From contig OX155955.1 of assembly GCA_944548615.1 (NCBI GenBank), positions 4,980,517 to 5,044,516 of the forward strand: DNA of 64,000 bases. The letters run 5' to 3'. This DNA comes from Micropterix aruncella. Taxonomy: Eukaryota; Arthropoda; Insecta; Lepidoptera; Micropterigidae. How positions within the stretch are numbered: position 1 is the first letter of the stretch; each line of letters begins with the position of its first letter. Of the stretch, positions 11,290 through 22,027 are shown piece after piece. The notes beneath the pieces were generated by a model. That model was not told the origin of the DNA and did not search any database. It saw nothing but the letters and a program-made list of their open reading frames with translations. The translations under genes and the position numbers were made by a program.

Positions 11290-11690
11290 AACTGGGTAGG
11301 GCTCAGTGACGATTGACGATTAACAATTGAATACGTTAGTCGCGGTTGACGACTAACTATTGATTCGTTTAATCGTCATTCGGCGACTAACGATAAATTA
11401 GTTTTAATCGCTAGTCACGATTGATGATTAAACGTCTGCGATTGATATTCTTGACAGCGGTCAACTTCAGTAAACGCGACCGCGAACGCGAACATGACCG
11501 CGACCGCGACTGACCGACCGACGAGAATGAATTTTCGGGTGGTATCTAAAGAGCAAGTTGATTGACGATTAAAGACTAATTGATTTAGTCGCGATTACTT
11601 CAATCGTGATTAACGCGTTAGTCGGGACTAAATTAATCATGCTAAATCAATCGTGATTGATTAGTCGATTGAAAATTCAATCAATTGACC
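11290..11690. repeat. Degenerate GATTGACGATTA / TTAGTCG array
   Basis: About 400 bp dominated by variants of ATTGACGATTAA, GATTAGTCG and their complements, with a GCGACCGCGA run at 11477-11508. Irregular spacing; reads like a decayed short-unit satellite with sense and antisense units mixed. Confidence 0.6.
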
Positions 11691-11975
11691 CAACACTGGT
11701 AGGAGTAGGCTTCTTATCTAGCCATATTTTTTTGCGTTTTTCGGAAATTTTAATGTTAAAATCTCCTTCTAATATCAAAGATGATATGGCTCTTTTCTGC
11801 AGTGTAAATACACTGTTGGTGTGCGCTGCAGTACCCCACGATAGCGCAGATTTAATTCAACCAGCGCGTAATAGGTTGTAATATTAACCTATCCTCAGCC
11901 TCCACCTCAACCTTCAAAACGTACCCGCTGGTGTATTCGGTTTACGGTATCAGGAGCATTTCGGTGGCACTATTT

Positions 11976-12370
11976 ATTAATTCATTTAATTCTGCGGGGA
12001 GTATCTCAGCTCCACTCTAATTTAGTCGATATTTTGTATAGGAGGGCTTTATGAGTATAAACAAAGCGACAATTCAGTCAATTGAGAGTGCGTCGCCGTG
12101 GGTATTAATTAATTTAATTCTGGAAGGAGTATCTCAGCTCCACTCTAATGTTACAGATATTTTAGTATAAATTTAGTATTAGTACTTTTTGAGCATAAAA
12201 AAGCGACAATTCAGTCAATTGAGAGTGCGTCGCCGTGGGCATTAATTCATTTCATTCTGGAAGGAGTATCTCAGCTCCACTGTCATTTTATCGATATTTT
12301 AGTATAAGGGGACTTTATGATCATAAACAGAGCGGCAATTCGGTCAATTGAGAGTGCGTCCCCGTGGGCT
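11976..12370 (+). repeat. Tandem repeat, three units of 128-137 bp
   Basis: Units 11976-12103, 12104-12240 and 12241-12370. Each begins ATTAATT.ATTT.ATTCTG, has GGAGTATCTCAGCTCCACT and ends AATTGAGAGTGCGTCGCCGT GGG. The middle unit has a short insertion (AATTTAGTATTAGTA). Confidence 0.9.
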
Positions 12371-12639
12371 ATTACGAGAGTTAATAAATGCACCTCGCTA
12401 GAGCGTCGGTTGAATACAAAGAGAGCGGAGGCAACAAAGGATTACAACGCCGAGTAACAGAGCAAGAGGAAAGAAACTTCAGTTACAATGAAAACATCCG
12501 CCGCAGGGCGGAGTCCACCCGTCCACCGAGCGGCGCGTGGAGGGCGGTGAACGTCCGACTGATAAAAGTCTCTCCCCCTACCAGAGGAACTTCTTCTTCC
12601 TCAGTAGCCTTCCCCCCTTCGGAGGTTGGCTATCATAAT

Positions 12640-13260
12640 AGCATTGATTATATATGGTATTAAATTGGTCAACCTCATAGTACAACCGGGCAACCTTTCT
12701 GCGCTGGCGAAATGTAGGTGGCGCTGATAGCATTGCCGACCAAACTAATATCAATTATTTGGCCAACAGTAATAGTCTACCCTGGACAACGGTGGTTGCA
12801 ACATCGCCGAAACGTCGGGTGCTACAAAATTCGGTATGCTACGAATGCGGTAAATTAATTTTTAAACCTAGTAATAACTATAATAACATTGATAATGAAT
12901 GGTTTCTTATAAAGAACAGATTGGTTATAAAAACGTGTTAAAATCTGTATACCAAATTAAAAATTGACATCTTTATATAATTAAAAAAATAAATAGGAGC
13001 TATGATTTAAACATTCGTTTGTTATTATATCATTATTTTATACCTTAAAGGCGAGTTTAGACAGTTATCTACAGTGCGTCGCCATACTGTTTTACCATGA
13101 AAGTCGTCATATTGAACATAATAATAGAAGATTAATAAATTTTTGGAACTATGTCATCTACAAGTACTTTCGTAGTGAACTCCTGGTTGCCAAATCGTAA
13201 TACGACATTGAGCAATCTATTACCCTATATAATCAATGATAATAGTCATATTGACATTGT
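12640..13260 (+). repeat. Repeat family C, copy 1 (contains solo Penelope repeat)
   Basis: Inverted relative to 18230-18890: both hold a segment with GACCAAACTAATA and CGCTGATAGCAT, TGTATACCAAAT, TTGACATCTTTAT, and the TTGCCAAATCGTA/GAGCA..CTA..CC end. This copy lacks about 200 bp of the middle and carries the Penelope repeat at 12773. Confidence 0.6.
12773..12862 (+). mobile_element. Solo, diverged Penelope terminal repeat
   Basis: TAGTCTACCCTGGACAACGG, then GTTGCAACATCGCCGAAACG, TCGGGTGCTACAAA and GCGGTAAATT follow the pLTR at 7374-7450 with scattered substitutions and a 13-nt insertion. No RT sequence is nearby. It interrupts repeat family C, whose other copy (18.2-18.9 kb) lacks it. Confidence 0.75.
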
Positions 13261-14095
13261 GGGTGTAAAGAGGCTTTATTTGAGACGTGTGGCAGTTAGC
13301 AGAGGCGATTTTGGCGTTGCTTGATTTCCGATGCGGGACCCATGGCGCAACGTTACAAACAATTATTATTATTTATGTACTAACGAAATAAAAACATGTA
13401 TTTTAATGTAACGTGATCAGAAGGGACTTAATGTAGGTACTTACATTAGATGGACACGTTGGTGGCACAAAAAGTTCATAGACAATGACACGCTGAAAAG
13501 CGAAGGTTATGTCCTAGCTTCCGCAGGATGTCGTCTATTCGAAAAACGACCACGGTATAACACACTCTATACAACATTAACATATCACCCTAAGACAGTG
13601 GGATGACCTGGTGTCATCTACCATTAAAATGGCCCGAAGCGGGCAAAGGGCGCCACGGGATGTAAATGCTCACACTAGGTAGACGCTCACGCAAGTAACC
13701 TGGACTCTGACTATTCTAGTAAATGGGGAAGTCTTTCCAAAACTGGTAAGCGAGGAGCGAGGGTGCCCCACTGGCTTTTCACTGCCCTCGCTGTTTGAGG
13801 TAGATATTTTTTTACCTACATGGCCATTTCGTGAAACCCACTTTGTTGCGTGCCATCGCACCATGCTTGCTCTGTCCCCACTCCCTTCTGGTTAATGTTT
13901 CCGAATGCTGCTTATTTTATAGCCTATGCACTACCACCTGCCAAAAATATAATAAATGATATATGTAATATGTAACTTGAATATGTAATATATAACGTAA
14001 ATATAAATAAGGAAATGTAAAAATATGTTGTATTCATAAAATGAACTAATAAATGACTCCTTGGGGGACTGGACGAAGATTATTTTAAAATATTA
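13261..14095. other. No gene recognised
   Basis: A GGGACCCATGGCGCAACGTT / TTATTATTATT junction at 13337-13375 suggests an old retroposon tail. The 13.62-13.87 kb stretch is less AT-rich but no protein similarity is apparent. Confidence 0.4.
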
Positions 14096-14231
14096 AGCTC
14101 GGGCAGAAAAGACGACCATAGTCGTTACAACTGCCCGGGGGGTGGATGGATTGGCTTCTTTCTCCATTCACCTCTGTGGAGTAAGGAAACTGCTGCCTGG
14201 TGGGAAACATTTTTTAGGAGCGTATCATACG

Positions 14232-14300
14232 GTCGGCACTCGGACAGTTACCCATCCAAGCACTGACCGCGTCCAACGCTGCTTAAGGCTGATTTACATT
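14232..14300 (-). repeat. 5S rRNA-like fragment
   Basis: On the minus strand TTAAGCAGCGTTGGACGCGG then TCAGTGCTTGGATGGGTAAC resembles the internal promoter region of 5S rRNA (TTAAGCAACGTCGGGCCCGG then TTAGTACTTGGATGGGTGAC). The first third of 5S is missing and flanks differ. Probably part of a 5S-derived SINE or a pseudogene, not a working gene. The adjoining stretch to 14095 (GGGCAGAAAAGACGACC...) may be the rest of the same element. Confidence 0.5.
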
Positions 14301-15130
14301 GAGTCAGTCACTTTAAATTCGAGACAAGTCAGTGCTGATCCTGTACTGCCACCGTGTAAATTGATTTCAAGTCAGCACAGCGCTGTCACGTCAGTGCTGA
14401 CTTTAATATTCCCGATCCAGATAGGAAATTTTTCTCATCAAATTATTCACTGGTATCAAAATCGGCCGTTTTTGGGACCATAATAACGGGCGTACACCGT
14501 GAAAAAATATCCACGACCTACTGACTCCATGTGAAGTATGAGTCAGTTCTCGGCGACAGCACTGATGCATGTTCAGCCTTTGTCTTTGGTAACAAACGAG
14601 AACCGGCGTGTCAACGTGGCCAGGACCGTGCCGTGCTATGATCATCATGTGGCACCGTAAGGGGCATCGTAAACAGCGAAATCAAAATACAATTTGATCC
14701 ATTCAATAATAAAAAATCTTTACGCAACGCTTTTCTATATTGGGATGTGTTATTTCGATATTGATGTATACGATTTATGATTTATCGCACGCCTTTGCCG
14801 AAGCGCTTTCGGTAACCTTTGATTTCGGTTTCTGGTTTGATTCCAGCCTGGCGAAATCTCGGGAAAAACAGATATGCAATCTAACCAGGCATAGAAACAT
14901 ATTTATCTTTTCCACGCGGGAATTTGCTGCGGCTTCCACCAAACGACACAAACTTTGACCTGACTCGTGTTTCGCTTCTTTTATTAAATATTAAATATGC
15001 TGAAATTCAGTATTTTTCAGGAGAACTATTGTTATAAACGTTAAAATATTGCTGCACTGTGCCGTGGATTGGTAGAGAAAACGCCGAAGTGTCGACGTGC
15101 TATAAAAAAGTATAATGTGCTGCGTAAAGG
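14300..15130. other. No gene recognised
   Basis: Several copies of a CAGTCA/GTCAGTGCTGA-type word occur at 14303-14400 and 14520-14570, hinting at a decayed inverted repeat. No supported gene. Confidence 0.4.
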
Positions 15131-15131
15131 C

Positions 15132-15560
15132 ACAGCGCCCGATCCGTGCTGCCGATACGATCCTAGAACGAATCTTGGCAACGGATCGTTGGTTCGGGTC
15201 GCGAGGATCTTTACACTGGCTCCGATCCGTTCTACAATACATAACCATTCATTCTACGTCAAATTCTTAATCTTTATAATCCGGGTGATTAGTATTATAC
15301 GACACAGGACATTGCCGTCACAGCGTCAAACAAAGCTTCAGTAAAATTATCCGCCATCTTGAAAGCGTCCTGTTGCCACTGCGATCACGCGATCACTGTC
15401 ACCGGAGACAGAGATCGCATGAGCGACGTGCGATCACTTGAACGCGTTGCGTTCTACCGCGGGCAGTGGGAAAGCATTCACGGACAGCCATTGGTTACAG
15501 AGAACGCATGCGTTCAGATCGCATCGTCAGATCGTATCGGCGGCACGGATCGGGCGCTGT
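15132..15560. mobile_element. MITE with 31-bp terminal inverted repeats
   Basis: Left end ACAGCGCCCGATCCGTGCTG CCGATACGATC (15132-15162); right end is its complement (15530-15560) with one mismatch. 429 bp, no transposase. Flanks show a loose GTAAAGGC / GTAAAAGC similarity that could be an 8-bp target duplication, which would suggest hAT, but this is weak. Confidence 0.75.
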
Positions 15561-15574
15561 AGGTAAAAGCCTTA

Positions 15575-17555
15575 AGAGCGTAGTCGAAAATTAGGGGAAA
15601 ACGTGATGCGCGTGAACCCATCACTGATGCAATCGTTCTAAGTAGAAAATGGCTTTTAATACCTTAAATTACATAGTTTAAAAAAAAGCTGAGTATTTAA
15701 AAGAAAAATGTAAAGGGTCATCAAATTCAATATTTTATTTGTTTGTTTATTCACTTATGACTAATCAATGTTACAGAAAAACTAATGCATTGAAAAATAA
15801 AATTAAAAAATATATCAACTAGTAACTATACAAATAGAATGTCGCGTAAAAAAAAATAATTTGAGAATAATCATTTAAGCATAAATAATTAATTGCCTCT
15901 AAATGACAAATTAAACTTTTTTTCTGCAAATCTAATAATAGACAGCTTTAAAAGCGCCCGTCGGCGTCTAAGCGAAGACAGGAACCCCAGCCGCGGCTAA
16001 TGGCACTAGCTGCTCGAAAGTTTTCCAGCGGAGAAAATGCAATAGTAACATTTTTTTTTTAAAATGCGTCGCTTGTGTAAGACATATTTCAGTCAAAATT
16101 CCACAATGTGGTTTCGGTCCTACGTCTCATCAGTGTACCTACCGAATTTCAAGTCTAACTGCAATATTTTGAGATTAAAGTATGACTAGTGCGCCCTCTG
16201 GTGAACCAATTTCAACTACAATCTTTTTAACTCTTGCCATGACCGAATAATGCCTGCATGCCAAATTTCAGTTCAATCGGATAAAGCGTTTAGGCGCTTT
16301 CGTGGAGGAATACACACACACAGTCACACACACACACACAGGCTCACATACAGACTTCAGTCTGAAAATTTCCGTCTTCGACTTGATTTTTTAGCACGTT
16401 CACAACACTTACCCTTGGGCCGGGCAAGAAAAAACAATAATGGGAAATATGAGAATTGGAGTTACGTATACAATACATACATACCGTTGTTATATACACT
16501 TCCTAATTTAGATTCTTTCACGAACGGTGCGATATGATCTTCCGTATATTTTTACATACGTAACTACCGGGGCTGAAATTGTCGCTCTCTCTCTCTCTCT
16601 CGGTTTGGCCCCCGGGAAACGAGCGCGTTTTTTCTCTCATTCTTGAAAGCCGCGTCATATCCGCTGACAGATGCCCGTAAATTTGCCACGTAAATAATTT
16701 ATGCGCGAGCAGCAGCCAGAGCGACTCGCTTTTTGCTCCCATAACTGCTTTACATTCCTCACTTCATTTGACTTCTTGTCTGTGCTTCTGCACGCTCGTC
16801 TGTCTCCCACTCGCTCCATCCGCTTGGGAGCGAGCGGGACAGGGGATGGAGGCGGGATGAAATCGGTTTTTAAAATTTCACCGGCTAGACATGCTGGTAT
16901 AGGTGAACCACCCTAAAGAAAATCTTCCGATGTTTTCAAGGGGTTAGGTACGGCCCCGGTGCGGAGGGAAATTTCACCTTACACTATAACATAATAATAA
17001 TAATTAAACGCTTTATCTGATCAAACAAATCGGCGAGCTTATTGCGTTAAAGAAATATCTTACAGCTAACCTTAAACTAATGGGACAACATGTTTTGTGG
17101 GTAAAATAAGATGGAACAATTATTACATTCAATTTATAAAGGCAACTCGTATCGAATGTACCTAACATTTAAGTCCAGCAGAAAATAAAAAAGAATAACC
17201 TATAATGACGCAGGGAATGGGGAGGGGCAGAAAAGGAGGGAAAATTATTAGTTATTTTTTAATATTATTAGATACTTCATTTAATTTCTTAAATTATGAA
17301 GTTTGAAGTACCTATGCACAAGCCCGCAGAAGTATGCACATCAATTGTTTACTTGATACGCTTGCCTTAATACGGGTCTAGGCCTAGTTACGCGGCGTTG
17401 ATTTGAAGAAATACTGGACTGCGTAACTCTCTTTTTTGCTACTACATATTTACAATGAAGCTTCTAGTGATAATGTCATGATGCACTGCAGTTAAAGAAA
17501 TGCGCTTTTCTTTAAATAAATAAAAAAATATATGCGCGTGAGTTGGTGTTCTTTG
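15575..17555. other. No gene recognised
   Basis: AT-rich with a (CT)n tract at 16584-16600 and a moderately GC-rich patch at 16600-16920 containing the hairpin ACTCGCTCC / GGGAGCGAG. No coding evidence. Confidence 0.45.
16312..16355. repeat. (CA)n microsatellite at a LINE-type tail
   Basis: ACACACACACAGTCACACAC run. The preceding GCCAAATTTCAGTTCAATCG and AAGCGTTTAGG... is a style of 3' UTR seen in insect non-LTR elements; not assigned. Confidence 0.7.
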
Positions 17556-17559
17556 AGCC

Positions 17560-18185
17560 TGCGTTTGAAGCAATACAAACTCGGTGCTGTCCTTGCATGG
17601 GTAGTTAAAGCTTTCCAAAGACGTGCTCCACGTACGGAGGAGTGCGAGTAGAAACCACTACTGTGACCAGGGATCGAGAGTAGTAGGTTGTCTTCAGATC
17701 TCAGAGGGCGAATCTACTTATGAGATAGCTCGGAGCGGGCCCCTCTAAGATTCTAAAGTGCAAACCGAGGACTCTCGTATCTCTCCTTTCTCGGCTCGTC
17801 AGCCAGTGGAGTCTCCTTCTATACTCCATAATATGGTCATAAATAAATAAAACGAATGCAGACATTTTGCAGCTTTTCAACCCCGGTGGCTAGATCTTCC
17901 TTGATGTCGAGAAAGGCAACATCTGAATAATTAAGGAAATGGAGGGGAATAGATTATTAGTTTGTAATTTTGCTTTTCTAGAGGAGAAAATTCTTTAATT
18001 TCTTTATTGCGTGAAAGCTGCCAGAGAGTTTACCTCTTATCTCCTCGATGAGCGGATGTCACGAAAGATTCCGGTCGACGTATACACCAAGATTTTTAAC
18101 CTGGGAGGTGATTGGGTCCTCATCTGCGCCTCTGCCAATCCTTGATAAAGAGTTCATGTCGATCCTCGAAGGTAAATAGCTGCTG
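17560..18185 (-). mobile_element. Degraded LINE reverse-transcriptase C-terminal region
   Basis: Minus strand gives VKNLGVYVDRNLS, stop, HPLIEEIRGKLSGSFHAIKK, then after frameshifts DVAFLDIKEDL, LHWLTSRERRDTRVLGLHF and RILEGPAPSYLISRFAL. The VKNLGV.D..LSW..HI pattern follows the RT domain in Jockey/I-like LINEs. Multiple stops. Confidence 0.6.
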
Positions 18186-18229
18186 CCGCTTATGACCTCG
18201 CCAATATCCTTTGACGTATAGGTCTGAAT

Positions 18230-18890
18230 CATTGATTATATAGCGTATTAGATTGCTCGACGTCGTACTATGATTTGACAACTAGGCTTTTAACAACGAA
18301 ACTCAACGTGTAGATCCAAAAATTGATTTATGTTCTCTTATTATGTTCAATATGGCGACTTTCGTTATATAACAGTATGGCGGCGCACTATAGATAGCGC
18401 TCCAAACACGCCTTTACGGTATAAAATAATAATATAATAACAAACGAATTTTTAAATCATTTTATTTTAAAATTATTTTCATAAAGATGTCAAATTTTCA
18501 TTTGGTATACAGGTTGCAATACGTAATAATTACGCACATTAATGTTCGGCTAGTCTGATAGGTGGCATTCTATCTCGCCGTATTATTTCTGTCATGTAAT
18601 CAGCCTATATAAAAAAAATGCAGTAGATGGCAATAAGAATTGAATTTTATTATCGTTGTCATTGCTTAAATTATGGGGCTTTTATAATCAATTAGTCCTT
18701 TATATTTAAACATTTATTATCAATACTACTGTTAGGTTATACTGTTATATTATAGATGGACAAATAAATTGCTATTAGTTTGGTCGTATATGCTATCAGC
18801 GCCAACTGCATTTCGCCGCCGCAGAAGAGTTGCCAAATCGTACTGTGGAGTTGAGCATTCTAATACCATATTTAATCAATGGTAGTATGT
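18230..18890 (-). repeat. Repeat family C, copy 2
   Basis: Reverse-oriented, longer copy of the 12.64-13.26 kb repeat. Non-coding; short flanking segments (CAATATGGCGACTTTCGTTA; complement at 13094) extend the match. Confidence 0.6.
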
Positions 18891-19903
18891 AATATTTCCC
18901 CAAACTCATTTTTACACCACCAGTCAAGCGAGTAACTATTTATATACGAGTATAAAATATTTTTGTCAACATTTACATAGTTTACCCCTTGCAGGTGCTA
19001 CTTCGCCGTTCGCCAGACATCTTCTTTTCTTCCCATTTCGCCTTGCTTGCGATTTCTCGCCCCCAAGAATTCTTAACAATGTTCTCGAGATGTGCAACGA
19101 CTGCTGAATAAACTCGGCACATTTTTTACGTTGTTTTTTAGCCGTGTCGTCGCGTCCGTCTAGCTGTATTGCGTTGCTGGGATCGTGGTGCCTTATTTTC
19201 TTTTTCAGCTGGTTTTCGTTGTTGTGCTAGAGGTGACATTTATGCCATTTTTATAACGTCGTGAAAACAGGTATTTTTTACCCGGTTTTTTTTTTACTTT
19301 CTTGTTTCTTGGACTATTTTTTAAATATTCTTCTGTGGCGCATGAGAAATACGCAGAGAAAATTAGATATCGATTAAAACGACTTACTCGGCGTTGACCG
19401 GCTGGAATTTTGTTAAAAGCGGGAGTTTACACGTCGATACACGAAAATTACATCAAATTTTACGTTTAATACACGAAAATTACATCAAATTTTACGTTTA
19501 ATACACGAAAATTACATCAAATTTTACGTTTAATACACGAAAATTACGTTGAATTTTGCAAATCCTCAAATGCGTATTTCCTTATTTCAGTAGGGCGATA
19601 CTTGGCCTAGGAGCTTAAATTTTAATCCTTGGTTTTTACCCCTTAGGGTTGGAATTTTTATTAAAAAAATCCTTTAGTGCTCACTTACAATATTAGGGTA
19701 AGATATCTTCAAAATTTCAAGGTTCTAGGTTCAGCGGTTTTTGCTGTAACGACAGATTGGCTATAGTCAGTCAGTGAATCAGTGAGGACTTTGCCTCTTA
19801 TATTATATGTAGAACTTGATAAATTCTCTGAAGGGCTTGGAAATGTTTAGGAATTCATTAGTCAATGCATTTTTAATGGTAAGCATGACCTGCTTCTACA
19901 CTC
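18891..19903. other. No gene recognised (apart from the 32-bp minisatellite)
   Basis: Nothing recognisable except the minisatellite at 19437-19560. Confidence 0.45.
19437..19560 (+). repeat. 32-bp minisatellite, 3.7 copies
   Basis: ATACACGAAAATTACATCAA plus ATTTTACGTTTA repeated at 19437, 19469 and 19501, with a diverged fourth copy (ACGAAAATTACGTTGAATTT). Non-coding. Confidence 0.9.
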
Positions 19904-20140
19904 AGGGTTGGCTCCCGACGACGGGACTCATCAACGGTCAACAGCACAGACACGAAATTTTGTATACGCATTCAGTTATGATAGCCCGTTCTACATAAGT
20001 GTCACCATGACATGGCTGCAGCATCTAGGGTTGGCTCCCGACGAGGGGAATCCAGACACGAAATTTTGTATGTACATATATGCATTCAATTACGACATCC
20101 CGTTCTAAGTTTCACCAAGACAGGACTGCGGCAACTTGGG
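19904..20140 (+). repeat. 124-bp direct repeat units 1 and 2
   Basis: GGGTTGGCTCCCGACGACGG to GCTGCAGCATCTA (19904-20027) and a second, shorter copy (20028-20140). Shared internal text ACACGAAATTTTGTAT, TACGCATTCA and AGCCCGTTCTA. The third copy follows family A copy 3. Confidence 0.7.
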
Positions 20141-21630
20141 CTGTCGACTACAGCGGGCGAGCCCGTCACCTCAGGAAGTATTAACGATTAGTCGTTCTAT
20201 CTCCCTGGAGTGAGCGTAGAAGACTTGGGGACAAAACAGTCCACCATCTAGCTACGTCACAAGCCCGTAAGAGGCCAACGCCTTAACCGCGAGATAGGCA
20301 GGAATGTTACCTGGCGGGCCGACACTCACGCCCTTACTTCCAATTGTGACCAGATTACTCCGGTCTCTCGATTGGTTACGAGTTCGAGGTCGCTTGCGCG
20401 GTCCTCTCCCTTACGAAGCGGTGAAACGGTGTATACCGAATCTATCGCGGACCACAGCGTCCTTTGCCCTCTAGCTACGCCACAACCCGTTAGAGACCAA
20501 CGCCTTACCGCGAGGAGCCAGTTATATTAACTGGCGGGCGGCACTCGCTCCCTAGCTACCAATTGTGACCAGATTTCTCCGGTCTCTCTATTGGTTCCGA
20601 GTTCGAGGTCGCTTGCGCAATCCTCTCCCTTACGAAGCGGTGAACCGGTGAATACCGAATCTATCGCGGACCATGGCGTCCTTTACCCGACTCTGAACCG
20701 GGATCGGATGGCTGATGGTCGTTTCAAGAGCAGTCGCCGTAAGGTCCGCAACCACCCCCGCTCTATAGGAAACAGTAGCTAATGGGCCCTTGCTGAGTTG
20801 GCCACGAAGACCCATTCTGTTTCAGGGTCGGTCACACTCACGGGTCAACACCCATCCGATGGCCTCCACGCATGGGGTGCGAGCCCGGGTAGGACACTGG
20901 GTCAACCAGTCTCCCCTGGGATATCAATCCTCTGGCGCTCCTGGACGGTCTGCGCACCGAGCGGCGCAAGCCAATCGATTGTGCTCTCCGACTAACAATC
21001 GGGGGAGTCTGGGAACTGTATTGTTTCCTATAGAGCGGGGGTAGTTGTCTACCTTACGGCGACTGCTCTTGAAATGACCATTGGCCATCCGATCCCGGTT
21101 CAGAGTCGGGCAAAGGACGCCTTGGTCCGCGACAGATTCGGTATACTCCGTTTCACCGCTTCGTAAGGGAGAGGACCGCGCAAGCGACCTCGAACTCGGA
21201 ACCAATCGAGAGACCGGAGAAATCTGGTCACAATTGGTAGTTAGGGCGCGAGTGCCGCCCGCCAGGTAACATACCTGGCTACTCGCGGTAAGGCGTTGGT
21301 CTCTAACGGGTTGTGGCGTAGCTAGACGTCGGATTTGTTATGTCCAAAGTCTTCTACGCTCACTGCACGGTCGATAGAACGAACAATCGTTAAAACGTCC
21401 TGCGGTGACGGGTTCGCCCGTTGTGGTTAACATCTCAATATATAGGAAACAGTACCTACTGCTTCCAGACTCCCCCGACTGTTAGTCAGAGTGGAGCTAA
21501 CGGGCCCATGATGGGTTGGCCACGAAGACCCATGTGTTCAGGGTCGGTCATACTCACGGGTCAACACCTATCCGTCGGCCTCCACGCACGGTGTGCGAAC
21601 CTGGTGGGCACGCACAGTACTGCGGCACCT
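20141..21630. repeat. Long-inverted-repeat family A, copy 3 (compound)
   Basis: Two partial left arms in tandem (20141-20465 and 20466-20775; both have TTCGAGGTCGCTTGCGC), then a centre (GGGCCCTTGCTGAGTTGGCC), then a full right arm to about 21430 (CGCAAGCGACCTCGAACTCG ... GGGTTCGCCCGTTGTGGTTA), then a second partial centre to 21612. It can fold into a stem of about 500 bp. It lies between copies of a 124-bp unit. Confidence 0.7.
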
Positions 21631-21631
21631 A

Positions 21632-21750
21632 GGGTTGGCTTTTAACTAGGGAACTCCTCAACGGCCAACAGCACAGATACGGAATTTTGTATACGCATTC
21701 AATTATGATAGCCCGTTCTAAGTTTCACCGTGACACGGCTGCTGCATTAT
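21632..21750 (+). repeat. 124-bp direct repeat unit 3
   Basis: GGGTTGGCTTTTAACTAGGG, CAACGGCCAACAGCACAGAT, AATTATGATAGCCCGTTCTA and CACGGCTGCTGCATT; third copy of the 19.9 kb unit. Confidence 0.7.
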
Positions 21751-21805
21751 AAAAAAAATGGTGTTGTTTTTTTTTTGTTAAAATTTTGTTTATTATTTGA
21801 CATCT

Positions 21806-22027
21806 CTATACGGGGTGAGTTTTAATTAACCGGCATCCTGGAAGTGGGTGAGTCAGTACGAGCAAATAAGCAATTTTTAATATTTTAAAATGTGAAAAAC
21901 AAAAAACTATATATATGAAAAAAAATATTTTCCATATTTTTTTATTAAAAGATGCTTGTTTGCTCGTACTGATTCACCAACTTAAAGTATGCTTCACTAA
22001 ATTAAATTATAACTCACTCTGTATATC
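21806..22027. mobile_element. Palindromic MITE family D, copy 1
   Basis: Ends TACGGGGTGAGTTTTAATTA and TAAATTATAACTCACTCTGTA are inverted; nested inverted pair GTGAGTCAGTACGAGCAAAT / TTTGCTCGTACTGATTCACC. AT-rich middle. No coding sequence. Confidence 0.7.

Noticed and set aside
14232..14300. Functional 5S rRNA gene
   Set aside because: Only the central part is present and with many substitutions.
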